This document shows positions 1 to 11,955 of a stretch of 64,000 nt of DNA, one piece after another. Source of the DNA: Lathyrus oleraceus. Taxonomy: Eukaryota; Streptophyta; Magnoliopsida; Fabales; Fabaceae. The first letter of the stretch is position 1. Every line of letters starts with the position of its first letter. The stretch spans positions 52,472,771 through 52,536,770 of the forward strand of contig NC_066579.1 of assembly GCF_024323335.1 (NCBI RefSeq), given 5' to 3'. The notes under the pieces are model-generated. The model had not been told where the DNA came from. It did not search any database and was given only the letters and a program-made list of their open reading frames with translations. The position numbers were made by a program, and so were the translations under genes.

Positions 1-3000
1 CCAAAGAGCAAAAGAACTTCAAGTTTCCAAGTTGGTTCAAGGAGGTTGACCAGAGAAGGTCAACTAGTCAAATCTAGGGTTCCCTAGACCCTATCCAATA
101 CAATTTTTATCATATGAAAATGATTCCAAGATAAAAGTTACTCTTTATGACATTCCAAACAACTTTCATGTAGGCATCAAGAGCTAACTTTTTTTGGAAA
201 TTCATTTTTTATGGTGAATGATTATAGGTCATTTTGTCTGTGCCATAGATAGAAGGTCAACTTCTAAGAACCATAACTTGATCAATTATAATGATATGAA
301 CACCATCCAAGTTTCATGACCAGTTTCAACATGTATTCTCCAACTTTTCTTCTTTGATAAATGTTAAATTCTACTTGCAATGGCATGTACCAAGAGGAAA
401 CATTATAGGTCATTTTGGGCCATCATCATTAAACAATCCATTTTCCTCAACTTCTAAAATCCATAACTCCGTCATGCAAGATTCAAATGGTGTCAAATTT
501 GTAATTACATCTTATAGGATTTAAAGAGCTACAACTTTGAAGAAGGAACCATTTTCATTTGAGGCTCATAGAAAAAGTTATTCAAAGTGGAAAAAGTGAT
601 CATATGACTTTTAACTTAGAAAATTTTCAACTATGTTTGATTCTTCCAACTTCCACCTCCAAATTCATCATGATCCAAGCTCCAAATGGAAAACTTTTCA
701 ACAGCAAAGTTGTTCCCCTTCATGTTAGCTTTCCAAAGAATCCAAGATCATGGCATTTGGATCATTTTTGAGTGACTTGCACGTGAGTGTAATGCATAGC
801 CCTAATTGGAAAGTTCCATAGTCATTTTTCAAATACACATTGCATGGCTTCATGTTAAGGTTTCAGCATCATTAGCACACGAATTTGGACTTGTTCAAAT
901 CATTTTTTGGGCTTTGCACAAGCCCATGCAACCCTATTGTTATTTTTGGACATAATTTTGAATGTGTGTGGAAAGCAACTTGAATTGCTATAAATACATT
1001 ACCTTGCTGCTCAGAATGAGGACCCCTTATCCCAAGCTTTGATCTGCAACCTTCCCACCCTCAATTGATAGGATAACCTTGAAGATTTCACTTGAAATCA
1101 AGCTTCAATTCCCCTTATGTTTTGGGATTGAAACTCCAAGGATCCAAGTCATTTCTCCATCCAATTCACTTCTTACAAGTTGGTAGAAGCAAGGCAAGGC
1201 AAATTGGAAGAGAGATTGAGATCCATTGTAGTAAACAAAAGGTGATTTTTCAGAATTTTCTCTTTTTCGATTCTCCCTCAATTCTCCATCATTTTGCTTG
1301 ATCTTTGGTTGTCTGAAGTCCTACCAATATAGGCAACAAGATTGAGTTGCTTTGAGATCAAATCGAAGCAACTCAATTCATATACCTCAATTTTCAATTC
1401 CACATATCTCTCTATATAGTGAGAATTGAGAAATTTTGAGGTTAGATTCGTGTTCTCTAGCATTTTTCCTTTAAAATAGTATATAGATCTTGCATTTTTA
1501 TGAACTTTGGTGGTGGACGAGTTCGGTGAGGTCCACCGGAGAAGATGACTGAAGTCCTAGCTTCAGTGGTGTGTTGGCCTCATCCTAGACCATCTGATCA
1601 GTTGCTACGTTATAATCCTAATAATCCATTTTGATTACCTTTGTTCCAGCGCGTTGACTAAGGTCTTTGGTGGACTGCACACGTGTGGCCATCAGATCTG
1701 CCACGTCAATTAATAAGGGAGATTTGATCGCCCTTGTTTTTTCCTTTTATTTTTTATTTTCTGATTTTTATTTTAAATACCTTCATTTTGTTTATTTCAT
1801 ATAAATTTCATTTTTAATCAAAAAAATATGGGACTTTCACCAAAAATCTTTAAATATTTTTCTCTTTCATATTTTGAATTAAAATCATTTTTTTGGATTA
1901 ATTTGGATATTTTTTCTGAATTAAATGATTTTTTACTTGTTTTTAAATATTTTTAAATACTTCTGACTTTCCAAAAATTGTCAATCTTTTTGATTAAGGT
2001 CCTTTGACCTTGTTTGACCTAGGATAAGTACATTGGCCATTTATTTGGTGATTTGAAGGGATTTGAGGTTTTTAATTTTGAAAAATGCATTTTATTTCAT
2101 TTTTAAATTTATTTTTAATTGTTTAATTGTTTAAAAATATTGTTGAGCCATTTGATTGACCTTGTGATGGTTCATCTTCTGTTTGGCCTTCATCATGGTT
2201 GATTTGAACTTCCATTTGATCAATACTATTGGATTTAAGGGGTTAATGAAATGTACATTGCATCCCTCAAAATGAATGGATAGTATTATCAAATGAAATT
2301 TCTTCTATGATCAATTTGGGTTTCTATTTCCCTTTCCCTCTTCATCTTCATCCCTACTCTTCCCTGATCCATCATTGACCAATGATTTCTCTACAAGTCA
2401 AATGCTAGATGATTCATCAATGACCTTGTGTCAGATGAATCAACATGAGCCTGATTGAGATAGGTCCCTCCCATTTTATTTTTTGTGTGTGGTATGTTTT
2501 AGGAGTTTGGTTATTTGTACCATGTCTCTAACATGCATTAACACCTATATTTTTATTGCCCGACCTCAAATAGTTATGGCTTCTACATAAGTCCAATTAC
2601 GATTGCTTAACATATAGCTAAATTTGTCCCAAAAGGCATAGCATTCTTGTAAGAGAGATTGTAAGTCTCCCATTCTTCATGGAATTGTGTGAAGATTTAG
2701 CCTTTTTTCCATTTGTGAGAGCTAGTGGCATACTTGTTGATTTATCCAAGTTGGAGCCCTTCTCATAGATGATGTCTTGGTTCATGTCTTCATACTTGTG
2801 AATGAATGGTTGAGTGTTCTCCAAGGAATGACTTAAACAATTGAACTTTTCAACTAAAATTTCAATAACTTCCTTTATCATTGCTTTACATTTGTGTCAT
2901 TTACTTAATGCAATTTAAATTTCAGTATCTTTATCATTCATTGTCATTTACATTACATGCGAGATGTTTATGTTTTCATTCATTTTTACTTTGCTCACTT

Positions 3001-4311
3001 GAGCCATATCATTTGTGCTTATATATATTGTGTGTTTGTGATTTTGTTCTGTTTGTGGTCTTAGTACCTTAAAATACTTAATAACAGCAAAAACCCTAAA
3101 AAATATGTTGGTGGATTGTTGGAACTTTGCCCTTGACTTGATCTAAGCTCTTTAACTTAGAAGTAGGCAACATTCCTATGCTTTGAAGGACTTGGCCAAT
3201 GCCACTATTTGAGACTGAGCTATCCTTGATTGTGCGCTTCATCTGGTGCAAACCTTGAGTTCCCTTGGTTCATCTGTTACTTTGTCTCTGTGCTTAATTG
3301 TTATACTATTATTATGATTGATGTCTGATGATTGTTTCTGTGAGTTTGCCAAGGAATATTTCATCTGATACAATTTAAAGACATTGAAGATTGCTTGCTA
3401 TTGGAGTGCTTGCTTGGATGTTATGGCTATATTTATTTGATGTCTTGGTCTTCATACTATTTTCTTGAATGTTTGTTTATGCTTGCTGCTTGCTTCAATA
3501 GTCCAAATGAAATGGGTTTCTATCTGACATTCTTGTCTTGTGGATTGCTTCCCATTGGCCAGATCTTTTCAACTCTTAATTTTTAAATTTTTGTCTAGGG
3601 TAGTCCCTTCATCTCCTCTTTTCTTTCTTAAATTTCAAAATCTCTCTCTCCTTTTAAAAAACCTTCTTTGTTTGTGTTTTCAACTTAGACTTATTCTAAT
3701 GAGTAGAAACTTTGGCCTTATGCCATTGATTTTCAAAACACTTTCTTAATTAAACCTTGTAAATAAACTTAATCATATTGACTTAAATTTAAAGAAAAAA
3801 GACAAAAAGAACTAACAACCTCACTTAAGTCTTTAGCCATTTTGTGCCTTTTTCTTTTAAACTTTTGTTAAAAATCAATCCACCAACTTCTTTGAAATTT
3901 TTACCACGAATTACGGGGTTTGGATCCCTCATTTTTATGTTGGTACGTAGGCATAAGATTGAAGGTATTGTCAAACACAAAAAAATATAATAATGAATTA
4001 TTTTCTCATCCCCCCATTATATTTTTATCAAACATCTTTTCAACTAAAGCACTTGCACACAAAAAAAGGTCTCCTTAGGAGTACCTAGGACACTTTGGGT
4101 GCTAATACCTTCCCTCTGTGTAACAAACCCCCTTACCTGTAATCTTTGGCATTTCATTAGTTTTGATTTGAAAACTTCTTATCTTTGGGTTTTGTTCGTA
4201 CTTTTTCCCTTTTTCCTTTGAAAACAAATAAATCATGGTGGAGACTCTGATTTTTCACTGACGTTGGGTTTATCCATAGCTTGATGGTCACGGATGCACC
4301 GCTACAATGGC
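1..4311 (+). mobile_element. Ogre-type LTR, 5' end outside the window
   Basis: No long reading frame is present. The start resembles part of the LTR that begins at 39482 (both carry agaacttcaagttt), so the window opens a few hundred bases inside the LTR. It has a TATA-like box at 989-996, a T-rich middle, and near its end the motifs TACGTAGGCA (3944-3953), GGGTGCTAATACCTTCCC (4097-4114) and TGGAGACTCTG (4239-4249), which recur in order in the LTR at 53990-58420. The right border is approximate (a CTACA end near 4311), because LINE sequence follows directly without an internal region. It is therefore a 3' LTR or a solo LTR. The family call rests on resemblance by eye; no search was possible. 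Confidence 0.7.
989..996 (+). promoter_or_regulatory. TATA box of the Ogre-type LTR
   Basis: TATAAATA lies in an otherwise mixed sequence and is followed within about 30 bases by a pyrimidine-richer stretch. The LTR at 39482 has TATAAATAG at 40240-40248 in comparable context. Transcription of the retroelement would start shortly downstream; this is inferred from position only. Confidence 0.55.
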
Positions 4312-4526
4312 TAACATCAAGCATTCCATAAAATTAGTTGTTTCTCTAAGTTTTTCATGTAATGATCTTATGTAAAGGGAATAAGAGATCCATCAGATCC
4401 CTCATCTCTTTATTCTAGAGATATTCCAATGCCTCAGGCCCGTTTGTAAATCCCTCAAAATCTCATATTTTCTCAGGTTCCATAAATGACTCTAGGCTTC
4501 ATCACATTTCTATAATGTTTGGTTTC
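3067..4526 (+). repeat. Duplicated block, copy 1 (source)
   Basis: This 1460-bp stretch recurs at 9500-10961 in direct orientation with about 13 substitutions and a 2-base indel by eye, close to 99% identity. It spans the last 1.24 kb of the Ogre-type LTR and the first about 215 bp of the LINE reverse-transcriptase remnant. It is therefore not an element in itself but a random slice across an insertion junction. It is the likely source copy because both its flanks continue naturally (LTR on the left, LINE on the right). Confidence 0.93.
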
Positions 4527-6379
4527 AAAACTGGTACTTTTCCATTCTCTTATCTTGGTGCTCCAATTTTCAAAGGGCACCTAAGGTTGTTTACTTTAGG
4601 CCTTCAGTGGATAAAATCAAAACTAAGTTGTCAAATTAGAAGTCTTCTCTTTTTTCCTTTGTTGGAGGAGTCTAATTAGTTAAAGCAATTATTCATGTTA
4701 TGTTGATCCATAGTTTTTTAATTTACTATTGGCCTATTAGCATTATTAAAGATCTTGAGAAGTGTTGCATGAACTTTATTTGGTCAGGTAATAACACTTT
4801 GAATATAAAATTGGTAAATGTTGCTTGAGATGAAATGTGTAGTCCTTTCCCTCAGGGTGGCCTTGGCATCAGATCCATCTAGGTGTTTAATGTCACTTCC
4901 AACTTAAAGCTTTGCTGGGACTTTATCAATTCCAAAGAGCCTTGGTCCATGGTCTTAAAATATAGAATCATGAAGAAAAGAAGACATATATCTCATCACA
5001 CCAGTTCTTCTATTTGGTGAAACATCAAAACGGAATTTAGTGCTTTTATTCAAGACTTCAAAGTTATCATTGGTGATGGGAAGGCTACTAATTTATGGTT
5101 GGACCCTTGGATTGGTGACCCTCTTATCAACTTGGTGCAACAAACTCCTCTTTTAAACACTACCTTGCTTGTCTCTAATTTCATTTATTATGGTACTTGG
5201 CTCTTCCTTGACTATATCTTTGACTTGGTGCTAGATATTCAAACCAAAGTCCTGCAGATCTCTCTTCCTTTGGACCTCAGGGATAATTATAGGATTTAAC
5301 CTCATTCCATTAATGGAGAATTGTCTCTCAAGGATGCATACTCTCATAAATTTCTAGGTAGACCTTTGCTTTCTTAGACTAGTCATCTTTGGAATCAAGA
5401 TATACCCCCCTTAAGAGCTTTTACCATTTGGAGAATGTGTCACAACTGTCTTGCTACTGATGATAATATGCTTAAGAGATGTTGTTTTGGCCCTTCTTTT
5501 TGTAGTTTCTACTATGCACAAGAGGAATTTATATCTCATTTGTTCTTCCAATGTCCCTTTGCTTAGCATATTTGGCACTAGATTCTTACCTTGATCAAAG
5601 TCCCTAAACCTTTGGATGTTTTTGAAGCTATGCAAATTTGTGACATAAACTGGATTAAGAAATGTAAGTTCATCAACCAAGCCGCCATCATTTCTATCCT
5701 TAACACCATTTGGATGACTAGAAATAACATAAGATTAAATAATTGCAAGATGCACTAGAAGCAAGCGTTGGGTTTGATTCAGTATGAGTTTTATTTAATT
5801 TGTAATAACACTAAGAAAGTTGTAAAAATTTCTCAATCCATGATTTAAACCGTAACTAAGACATTCAAAGTCAACATAAATCTTCTAAAAGCTTATAGGA
5901 TTGTGGAAGTGGTATGGATTCCTCCTGCTAGGGGTTCGTTAAAATGAAACACTGATGGTTCCTTTGCTAACTTTATGGCATATTGTGAAGGGTTTTTCTG
6001 TAATGACATTAGTGATTTCCTCTTTGGCTTTTCTGAGTTGGTTGAGGGGAACTCTTCCCTTCATGCGGAGTTGTTTAGTGTTGTGAAAGCTATTGGCTAT
6101 GCATCTCAACTCGGTTGGTTCAAGCTCTAGTTGGAAACGGATCCTAAGTTGGTCATTCTTTCTACTCAAGACTCCAAAACTGCCCCTTGGAACATTCTTA
6201 CTGGGTGGCTCAATACAATGGTAAAAGTTATATTGATGGAGTTTCACATCACCCATACTTATAGGGAAGGAAATCATTGCACGGATATTCTTGCCTCCAT
6301 CTTGACCCCTCTACTTGTTTGGGACTCTTCTCGCAACTTTCTTCTTTCTGCTTTGTATCATGATAAGTTAGGTTTATCC
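4312..6379 (+). pseudogene. LINE (L1-like) ORF2 3' part: RT end, zf-RVT, RNase H
   Basis: Translation across several frames with stops shows the end of a non-LTR reverse transcriptase: NPSKSHIFSGSI then a TFPFSYLGAPIFKGH-like stretch (about 4450-4590), the usual motif after the YADD site. A DP..NLVQQTPLL region (5099-5299) follows. A zf-RVT zinc-binding region with HNCLATDDNM and HLFFQCPFA lies around 5430-5570. An RNase H-like domain with WNTDGSFANF (mutated start), SLHAELFSVVKAI and YREGNHCTDILAS lies around 5930-6310. The LINE resumes at 25486 after the copia insertion and ends in a short A-run. It is heavily mutated and not functional. Confidence 0.85.
6375..6379. repeat. Target-site duplication of copia element 1, left copy
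   Basis: TATCC directly precedes the LTR start TGTTAG at 6380. The matching TATTC follows the right LTR at 25486-25490. One of five bases differs, as expected for an old insertion. Confidence 0.7.
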
Positions 6380-6875
6380 TGTTAGAATTAATTTAATAAT
6401 TAATTTATATAAAGCATGCTTAAATACCAATATCAAATCTATAATCATAGGCGAAAGAAAAACAAACATATAAGCATGCATACACATAACATTATGATCT
6501 ACGGCATATTGATTTATTAAGGAGTATAGGAATCCATGGACGGATCCAAGAAGAAAGCTTTGTAGACACTGATAGACGATAATCCTAAAATGTAAAAAAT
6601 GTAGAGACAATTGACTAACACTTATTGGTTTGTGGATCTTCCTAAATCGACACTCCTAATGTCTCAAACACTCTTCAGATGGGTAGAAGAGATAATATGT
6701 CCGTGTACGGCATATTGGGGATCATAGCCTATATATAAGGTGATGGCCAATTAGGGTTCTCATTATTATGAAATTGATCATCCTGATATCCACTCATATT
6801 TGAGTCCATATCCAATTAATTAATTAATTAATTACTAAATAGAAATCTAATTAGTCTTTTAAATTTTTTTACCAC

Positions 6876-7509
6876 TATTAGTTGACCAGTTTCGGCCAAA
6901 GAAGAAAATCAGTTCGACTAAGGAACCCATCAGAGTAGCATCGACAGGAAGGTGAACACATCCATGGGTCGACATTTGTAGGCTTTGGTCAAATTCGAAA
7001 TACTTGAATGGTGAAGACGGTCGTGAGAAATCAAAGAATGTGGGTAGTTATCTACATACATGGGGGAAGTGGACCAACACGTGTCATCACATGATAGTTT
7101 CGTAACCCCCGACAGTTACTTTTGATTAGTATTTAAACAAGTGTTAGGAAACATTCTTGGGTGGAATTTTTAGAATTTGCAGTAGGAGTAAAACTTAAAG
7201 TACCAAAGTGTTTACGAGAGAAGAGTCATCTCCCTACAAAAAATGTACTTTTGCCTCCATTTACATTTATAAGTCATTTAATCTTACCAAATTTACCTTT
7301 GATTTCTTGATTTACTTTCAATACATTCCCGTTTGTCTTACTTTTTACCATATCCCTAACTCATCAAGAGTTACATTTACGCTTTTTTAACTTTTCAAAG
7401 ACATTGCTTACCAAAACACCTTACGCTCAAACACTAAGTCCAGGACTTTGTAGTCGGTCCTACAAGTAACCCTCTCATAGGAAGGCTAGAGATTGTTGAC
7501 GAACCAACA
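6876..7509 (+). repeat. 5' LTR of the Tat-type gypsy element
   Basis: It starts TATTAGTTGACC and ends GAACCAACA. Both LTR copies begin TA rather than the canonical TG. A TATA-like TATTTAAAC lies near 7130. The aligned 3' copy is at 21803-22439. Confidence 0.92.
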
Positions 7510-7540
7510 AATTGGCACACCCGGTGGGGCTCCGACAGTG
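7510..7540 (+). promoter_or_regulatory. Primer-binding site region of the gypsy element
   Basis: Immediately after the 5' LTR the sequence TTGGCACACCCGGTGGGG resembles the TGGCnCCC...GGGG form of plant gypsy primer sites. The exact primer tRNA cannot be named from sequence by eye. Confidence 0.5.
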
Positions 7541-7688
7541 TTAGGTGTATGCGATTGCGCAGTGGAAAAATGACGTCTCCTAGACCACACGAAGAAACTC
7601 TTTGGCGGGAGACACGACGATGCCCTAAGCTACTGATATTGGCTCCAGCGTGGCGTCGGAGGTTTAAACAGCATTTGTAGGGCCAATT

Positions 7689-9499
7689 ATGACACCGTTT
7701 CAGCCACAAATGCTGACACCAACAACCATGGGAACGGTTGGGCAACATATGCCCAGTTTCACAGTCCCCATGCACCAAACATTGGGAATGTCAACTGAGT
7801 TTATGGCAAGTATGCATAACCTCGAGTTGACTTACAGTGACACCTCATCATCGCCATTCCCCCGTTACCAGAGGTTTGGACCTTTGGTAACCCCATTTGG
7901 TCGACCTCTAGGTTTCGGACTGACGTCTCAGTCAGTCCCAACTTTTATGTCGAGTTCTGTCGTCGTTATGAGACAACAGATGGATGAGAGTAATCATGAA
8001 ATGGTAGACATGCTAACTCAGCAAATGGGTACCATATTGAGGCCGTTGATCCAAGATTCGACACAGAGTTACCAATAATTGGTAACCCAAATGACAAGAA
8101 TATGGGACTTTTTGGAATCCCCAACGGCTCTGGTCCGTCGGAACCCTACGCCTCCTCCTCGACCGGAAACACCAACTCGACAAGAGGAAATGACAGACGA
8201 TACTGTTGAACCAGAAAATCAGGAATTCAAACAGATCCCACGGGTGGCACGAAGGCCCCTCATGGTAATGGTTAACCGTAACTAGGATCTTGACCAGGTG
8301 GTCAGACAAGTTTGACACGAAGCATCCATGGGGGAACAAAACCTATAAGCTATAGTCGAACGGATCATAGTAGGAAACTGAATAAGTCCTTGTCTACAGC
8401 AGCCGACTTACTCTTCACGTCTACCAGATTTTGTCTTACAGACAAAATTGCCTAGGGGGTGGAAAGTCCTGAAATTTACCAAGTTCGCTGGGGATACTGA
8501 GGAGTCCACTGTCGAACACGTGGTCAGGCACCAGACCGAGGCTGGAGACATAGCGAATAATGAGGATTTGAAGTTAAAATACTTCCCAAGTTCTCTTACA
8601 AAGAACGCATTTACGTGGTTCATAACGTTACCTCCATAGTCGATCCAAATGTGGACACAGTTGGAGAGATTGTTTCATGAATAATTTTACATGGGGAAAT
8701 CGAAGATTAGCCTCAAAGAACTAGATAGCGTTAAGCGAAAGGTTGCTGAATCAATTGATCAGAACCTAAATAGGTTTAGACTGTTGAAAGCGCGATTCTT
8801 TACTCAGGTCCCTGAGCATGAATTAGTCGAGATGGAGGCTGGGGGTTTTGATTATTCTATAAGGAAAAAGCTGGATACTCAGTATCTTAGAGATATGGCC
8901 CAATTGGCCGACAGAGTTCGACATATCGAACGTCTGAAAGCTGAGAAGTCCAAGGCGGGTCGATATCATAAGAAGGAAAAAGTGTCATACATCACAGTCG
9001 AAGGAGTTTCTTCCGACAACGAAGATATAATCAACAGAAGCGAGGTTAACGTGGCAGAACTTAAGCCCGAGCCTCTGTATACATGTAAGGTTTTTAAACC
9101 CTCGAATGGTAAAACCCCTTTCGAACCAGAAAAAACAAACAAATGCGTAGCTAAGACCTATACTTTCGACGTGTCTAAGTGAGATGAAATCTTTGATCTG
9201 TTAGTAAAAGATGGTCAGATTATCGTCCCTCGGGGTTTAAAAGATCCCCCCTAGAACAAAAGAAAAAAGGGGATTCTGTAAATTTCATAATTTCCTTGGT
9301 CACAAAACTCACCAATGTGTTCTTTTCAGGGATTTGGTGCAAAAAGCTCTAAAAGAAGGAAGGCTCTAGTTTGGCGAAAGGCCAAAAATACATGTGGACT
9401 CTGACCCCCTGAAGGTGGAAGAAACTTTGTATGCGGAGCCTCTCGAATGCATGATGGTTGAGACTACTGATGGTCTCATAGAGGTTCTCGAAGGAACTT
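7689..9499 (+). pseudogene. gag of the Tat-type gypsy element, broken
   Basis: Reading frames 7689-8078, 8079-8285, 8448-8639 and 8691-9182 join across single stop codons into one Gag. There is a proline/methionine/serine-rich N-terminus. A capsid part follows with NAFTWFITLPP, the stop-interrupted QSIQMWTQLERLFHE-like stretch and FRLLKARFFTQVPEHELVEM. A zinc-knuckle-like CKFHNFLGHKTHQC lies around 9276-9318, followed by LVQKALKEGRL. At least five stops make it non-functional. The coding region is cut at 9499, where the duplicated LTR/LINE block begins; protease and reverse transcriptase are absent. Confidence 0.88.
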
Positions 9500-10961
9500 C
9501 CTTAAAATACTTAATAACAGCAAAAACCCTAAAAAAAATATGTTGGTGGATTGTTGGAACTTTGCCCTTGACTTGATCTAAACTCTTTAACTTAGAAGTA
9601 TGCAACATTCCTATGCTTTGAAGGGCTTGGCCAATGCCACTATTTGAGACTGAGCTATCCTTGATTGTGCGCTTCATCTGGTGCAAACCTTGAGTTCCCT
9701 TGGTTCATCTGTTACTTTGTCTCTGTGCTTAATTGTTATACTATTATTATAATTGATGTCTGATGATTGTTTCTGTGAGTTTGCCAAGGAATATTTCATC
9801 TGATACAATTTAAAGACATTGAAGACTGCTTGCTATTGGAGTGCTTGCTTGGATGTTATGGCTATATTTATTTGATGTCTTGGTCTTCATACTATTTTCT
9901 TGAATGTTTGTTTATGCTTGCTGCTTGCTTCAATAGTCCAAATGAAATGGGTTTCTATTTGACATTCTTGTCTTGTGGATTGCTTCCCATTGGCCAGATC
10001 TTTTCAACTCTTAATTTTTAAATTTTTGTCTAGGGTAGTCCCTTCATCTCCTCTTTTCTTTCTTAAATTTCAAAATCTCTCTCTCCTTTTAAAAAACCTT
10101 CTTTGTTTGTGTTTTCAACTTAGACTTATTTTAATGAGTAGAAACTTTGGCCTTATGCCATTGATTTTCAAAACACTTTCTTAATTAAACCTTGTAAATA
10201 AACTTAATCATATTGACTTAAATTTAAAGAAAAAAGACAAAAAGAACTAACAACCTCACTTAAGTCTTTAGCCATTTTGTGCCTTTTTCTTTTAAACTTT
10301 TGTTAAAAATCAATCCACCAGCTTCTTTGAAATTTTTACCACGAATTACGGGGTTTGGATCCCTCATTTTTATGTTGGTACGTAGGCATAAGATTGAAGG
10401 TATTGTCAAACACAAAAAAATATAATAATGAATTATTTTCTCATCCCCCCATTATATTTTTATCAAACATCTTTTCAACTAAAGCACTTGCACACAAAAA
10501 AAGGTCTCCTTAGGAGTACCTAGGACACTTTGGGTGCTAATACCTTCCCTCTGTGTAACAAACCCCCTTACCTGTAATCTTTGGCATTTCATTAGTTTTG
10601 ATTTGAAAACTTCTTATCTTTGGGTTTTGTTCGTACTTTTTCCCTTTTTCCTTTGAAAACAAATAAATCATGGTGGAGACTCTGATTTTTCACTGACGTT
10701 GGGTTTATCCATAGCTTGATGGTCACGGATGCACCGCTACAATGGCTAACATCAAGCATTCCATAAAATTAGTTATTTCTCTAAGTTTTTCATGTGATGA
10801 TCTTATGTAAAGGGAATAATAGATCCATCAGATCCCTCATCTCTTTATTCTAGAGATATTCCAATGCCTCAGGCCCGTTTGTAAATCCCTCAAAATCTCA
10901 TATTTCCTCAGGTTCCATAAATGACTCTAGGCTTCATCACATTTCTATAATGTTTGGTTTC
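9500..10961 (+). repeat. Duplicated block, copy 2, inside the gypsy element
   Basis: This is a near-identical copy of 3067-4526. Left of it lies gypsy gag and right of it gypsy integrase, so it occupies the place of the missing protease-RT-RNase H region. At the right edge the 14-mer TTTCTATAATGTTT occurs twice (10942-10955 and 10958-10971), 16 bp apart. That looks like template slippage at the repair junction. No target-site duplication was found, which argues against transposition. Confidence 0.92.
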
Positions 10962-10975
10962 TATAATGTTTACTT

Positions 10976-11866
10976 AAATGCCTGGGAGATACTGAAGCGT
11001 ATTTATCCATATATGAGGTACATAGTGGAGCATGTGGCGCCCACCAGGCAGGCTATAAGATGAAGTGGGTGTTGTTTCGGTAATGGGTTTATTGGCCCAA
11101 TATGTTGAAAGATTGCATTGAGTTCACTAAGGGATGCCAAGAATGCGAAAGACATTCAGGTGTTCAACATATGCCAGGGAGTGAGTTGCATGTGATCGTC
11201 AAGCCGTGGCTCTTTAGGGGATGGGCATTAGATGTCATTGGAGAAATTCGACCAGCCTCTTCGAAGCAACAGAGGTTCATCCTAGTGGGGATAGACTACT
11301 TCCCCAAGTGGATCGAAGTCGTCCCTCTAGTGAAGGTGGATCAGGAGGCGGTAATTGAATTCATCCAAAAACATATTATATATAGGTTTGGCATCCCAGA
11401 GACCATTACCACGGATCAAGGGTCAGTGTTTGTGGGACAAAGGATGTTAGAGTTCGCTGGTGAAAATAGGTTTCAGGTTGGTTACCTCTATGCCTTACTA
11501 CGCACAAGAAAATAGGAAATGATGTTTGACGAATTGGTCGATTTGGACGAAGTAAGATTGGCCGCGGTGGAAATGCTGCCACGACAGAAGGAATGTGTAG
11601 CCAAAGTATACAACAGAAAGGTAAGGGAAAAAACCTCTATTGTTGATGATTATGTTTGGAAAGTAATCTTACCTATGGATCGTCGAGATCAAACTCTAGG
11701 TAACTGGTCTCTGAAGTGGGAGGGACCATTTCAGGTAATCCGAACATTCGCTAACAATGCATATGAGATCAAAGAGCTTGGTGGGGATCAAAGGGTTTTG
11801 AGAGTGAATGGGAAATATTTAAAGAAATATAAACCTATGCTACAAGAGATCCAAATACGAACATAA
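10976..11866 (+). pseudogene. gypsy integrase remnant with deletion
   Basis: A zinc-binding H2C2 part (CIEFTKGCQECERHSG, from about 11115) leads into the integrase core: RGWALDVIGEI supplies the first catalytic Asp and TTDQGSVF the second. At about 11470 a frameshift and deletion remove the segment carrying the catalytic Glu. Translation resumes at 11519 with the end of the core and the C-terminal part (LKWEGPFQVIRTFANNAYEI), ending at 11866. The upstream reading from about 10976 (AWEILKRIYPYMR-like) is degenerate. It cannot integrate DNA without the Glu and the deleted stretch. Confidence 0.87.
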
Positions 11867-11955
11867 CAAGATTCATTGATTCTTTAAAGTGGCCCAAAAA
11901 GGCATTACAAAACATGGTCGACATACCTTACAGGAGAGATAAAAAAAAGGAGAGA

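Noticed and set aside
559..1301. Short plus-strand frames near the left edge as small genes
   Set aside because: They lie inside the Ogre-type LTR, lack family similarity or splice context, and the first is upstream of the LTR TATA box.
3395..3749. 63- and 69-residue frames that occur twice in the window (also 9830-10184)
   Set aside because: Their duplication is explained by the copied block. The peptides are hydrophobic by T-rich composition and lie in LTR DNA.
3067..10961. The 1.46-kb direct repeats as the two LTRs of one retroelement
   Set aside because: The repeat crosses from an Ogre-type LTR into LINE coding sequence, has no TG...CA ends, primer site or polypurine tract, and has no target duplication.
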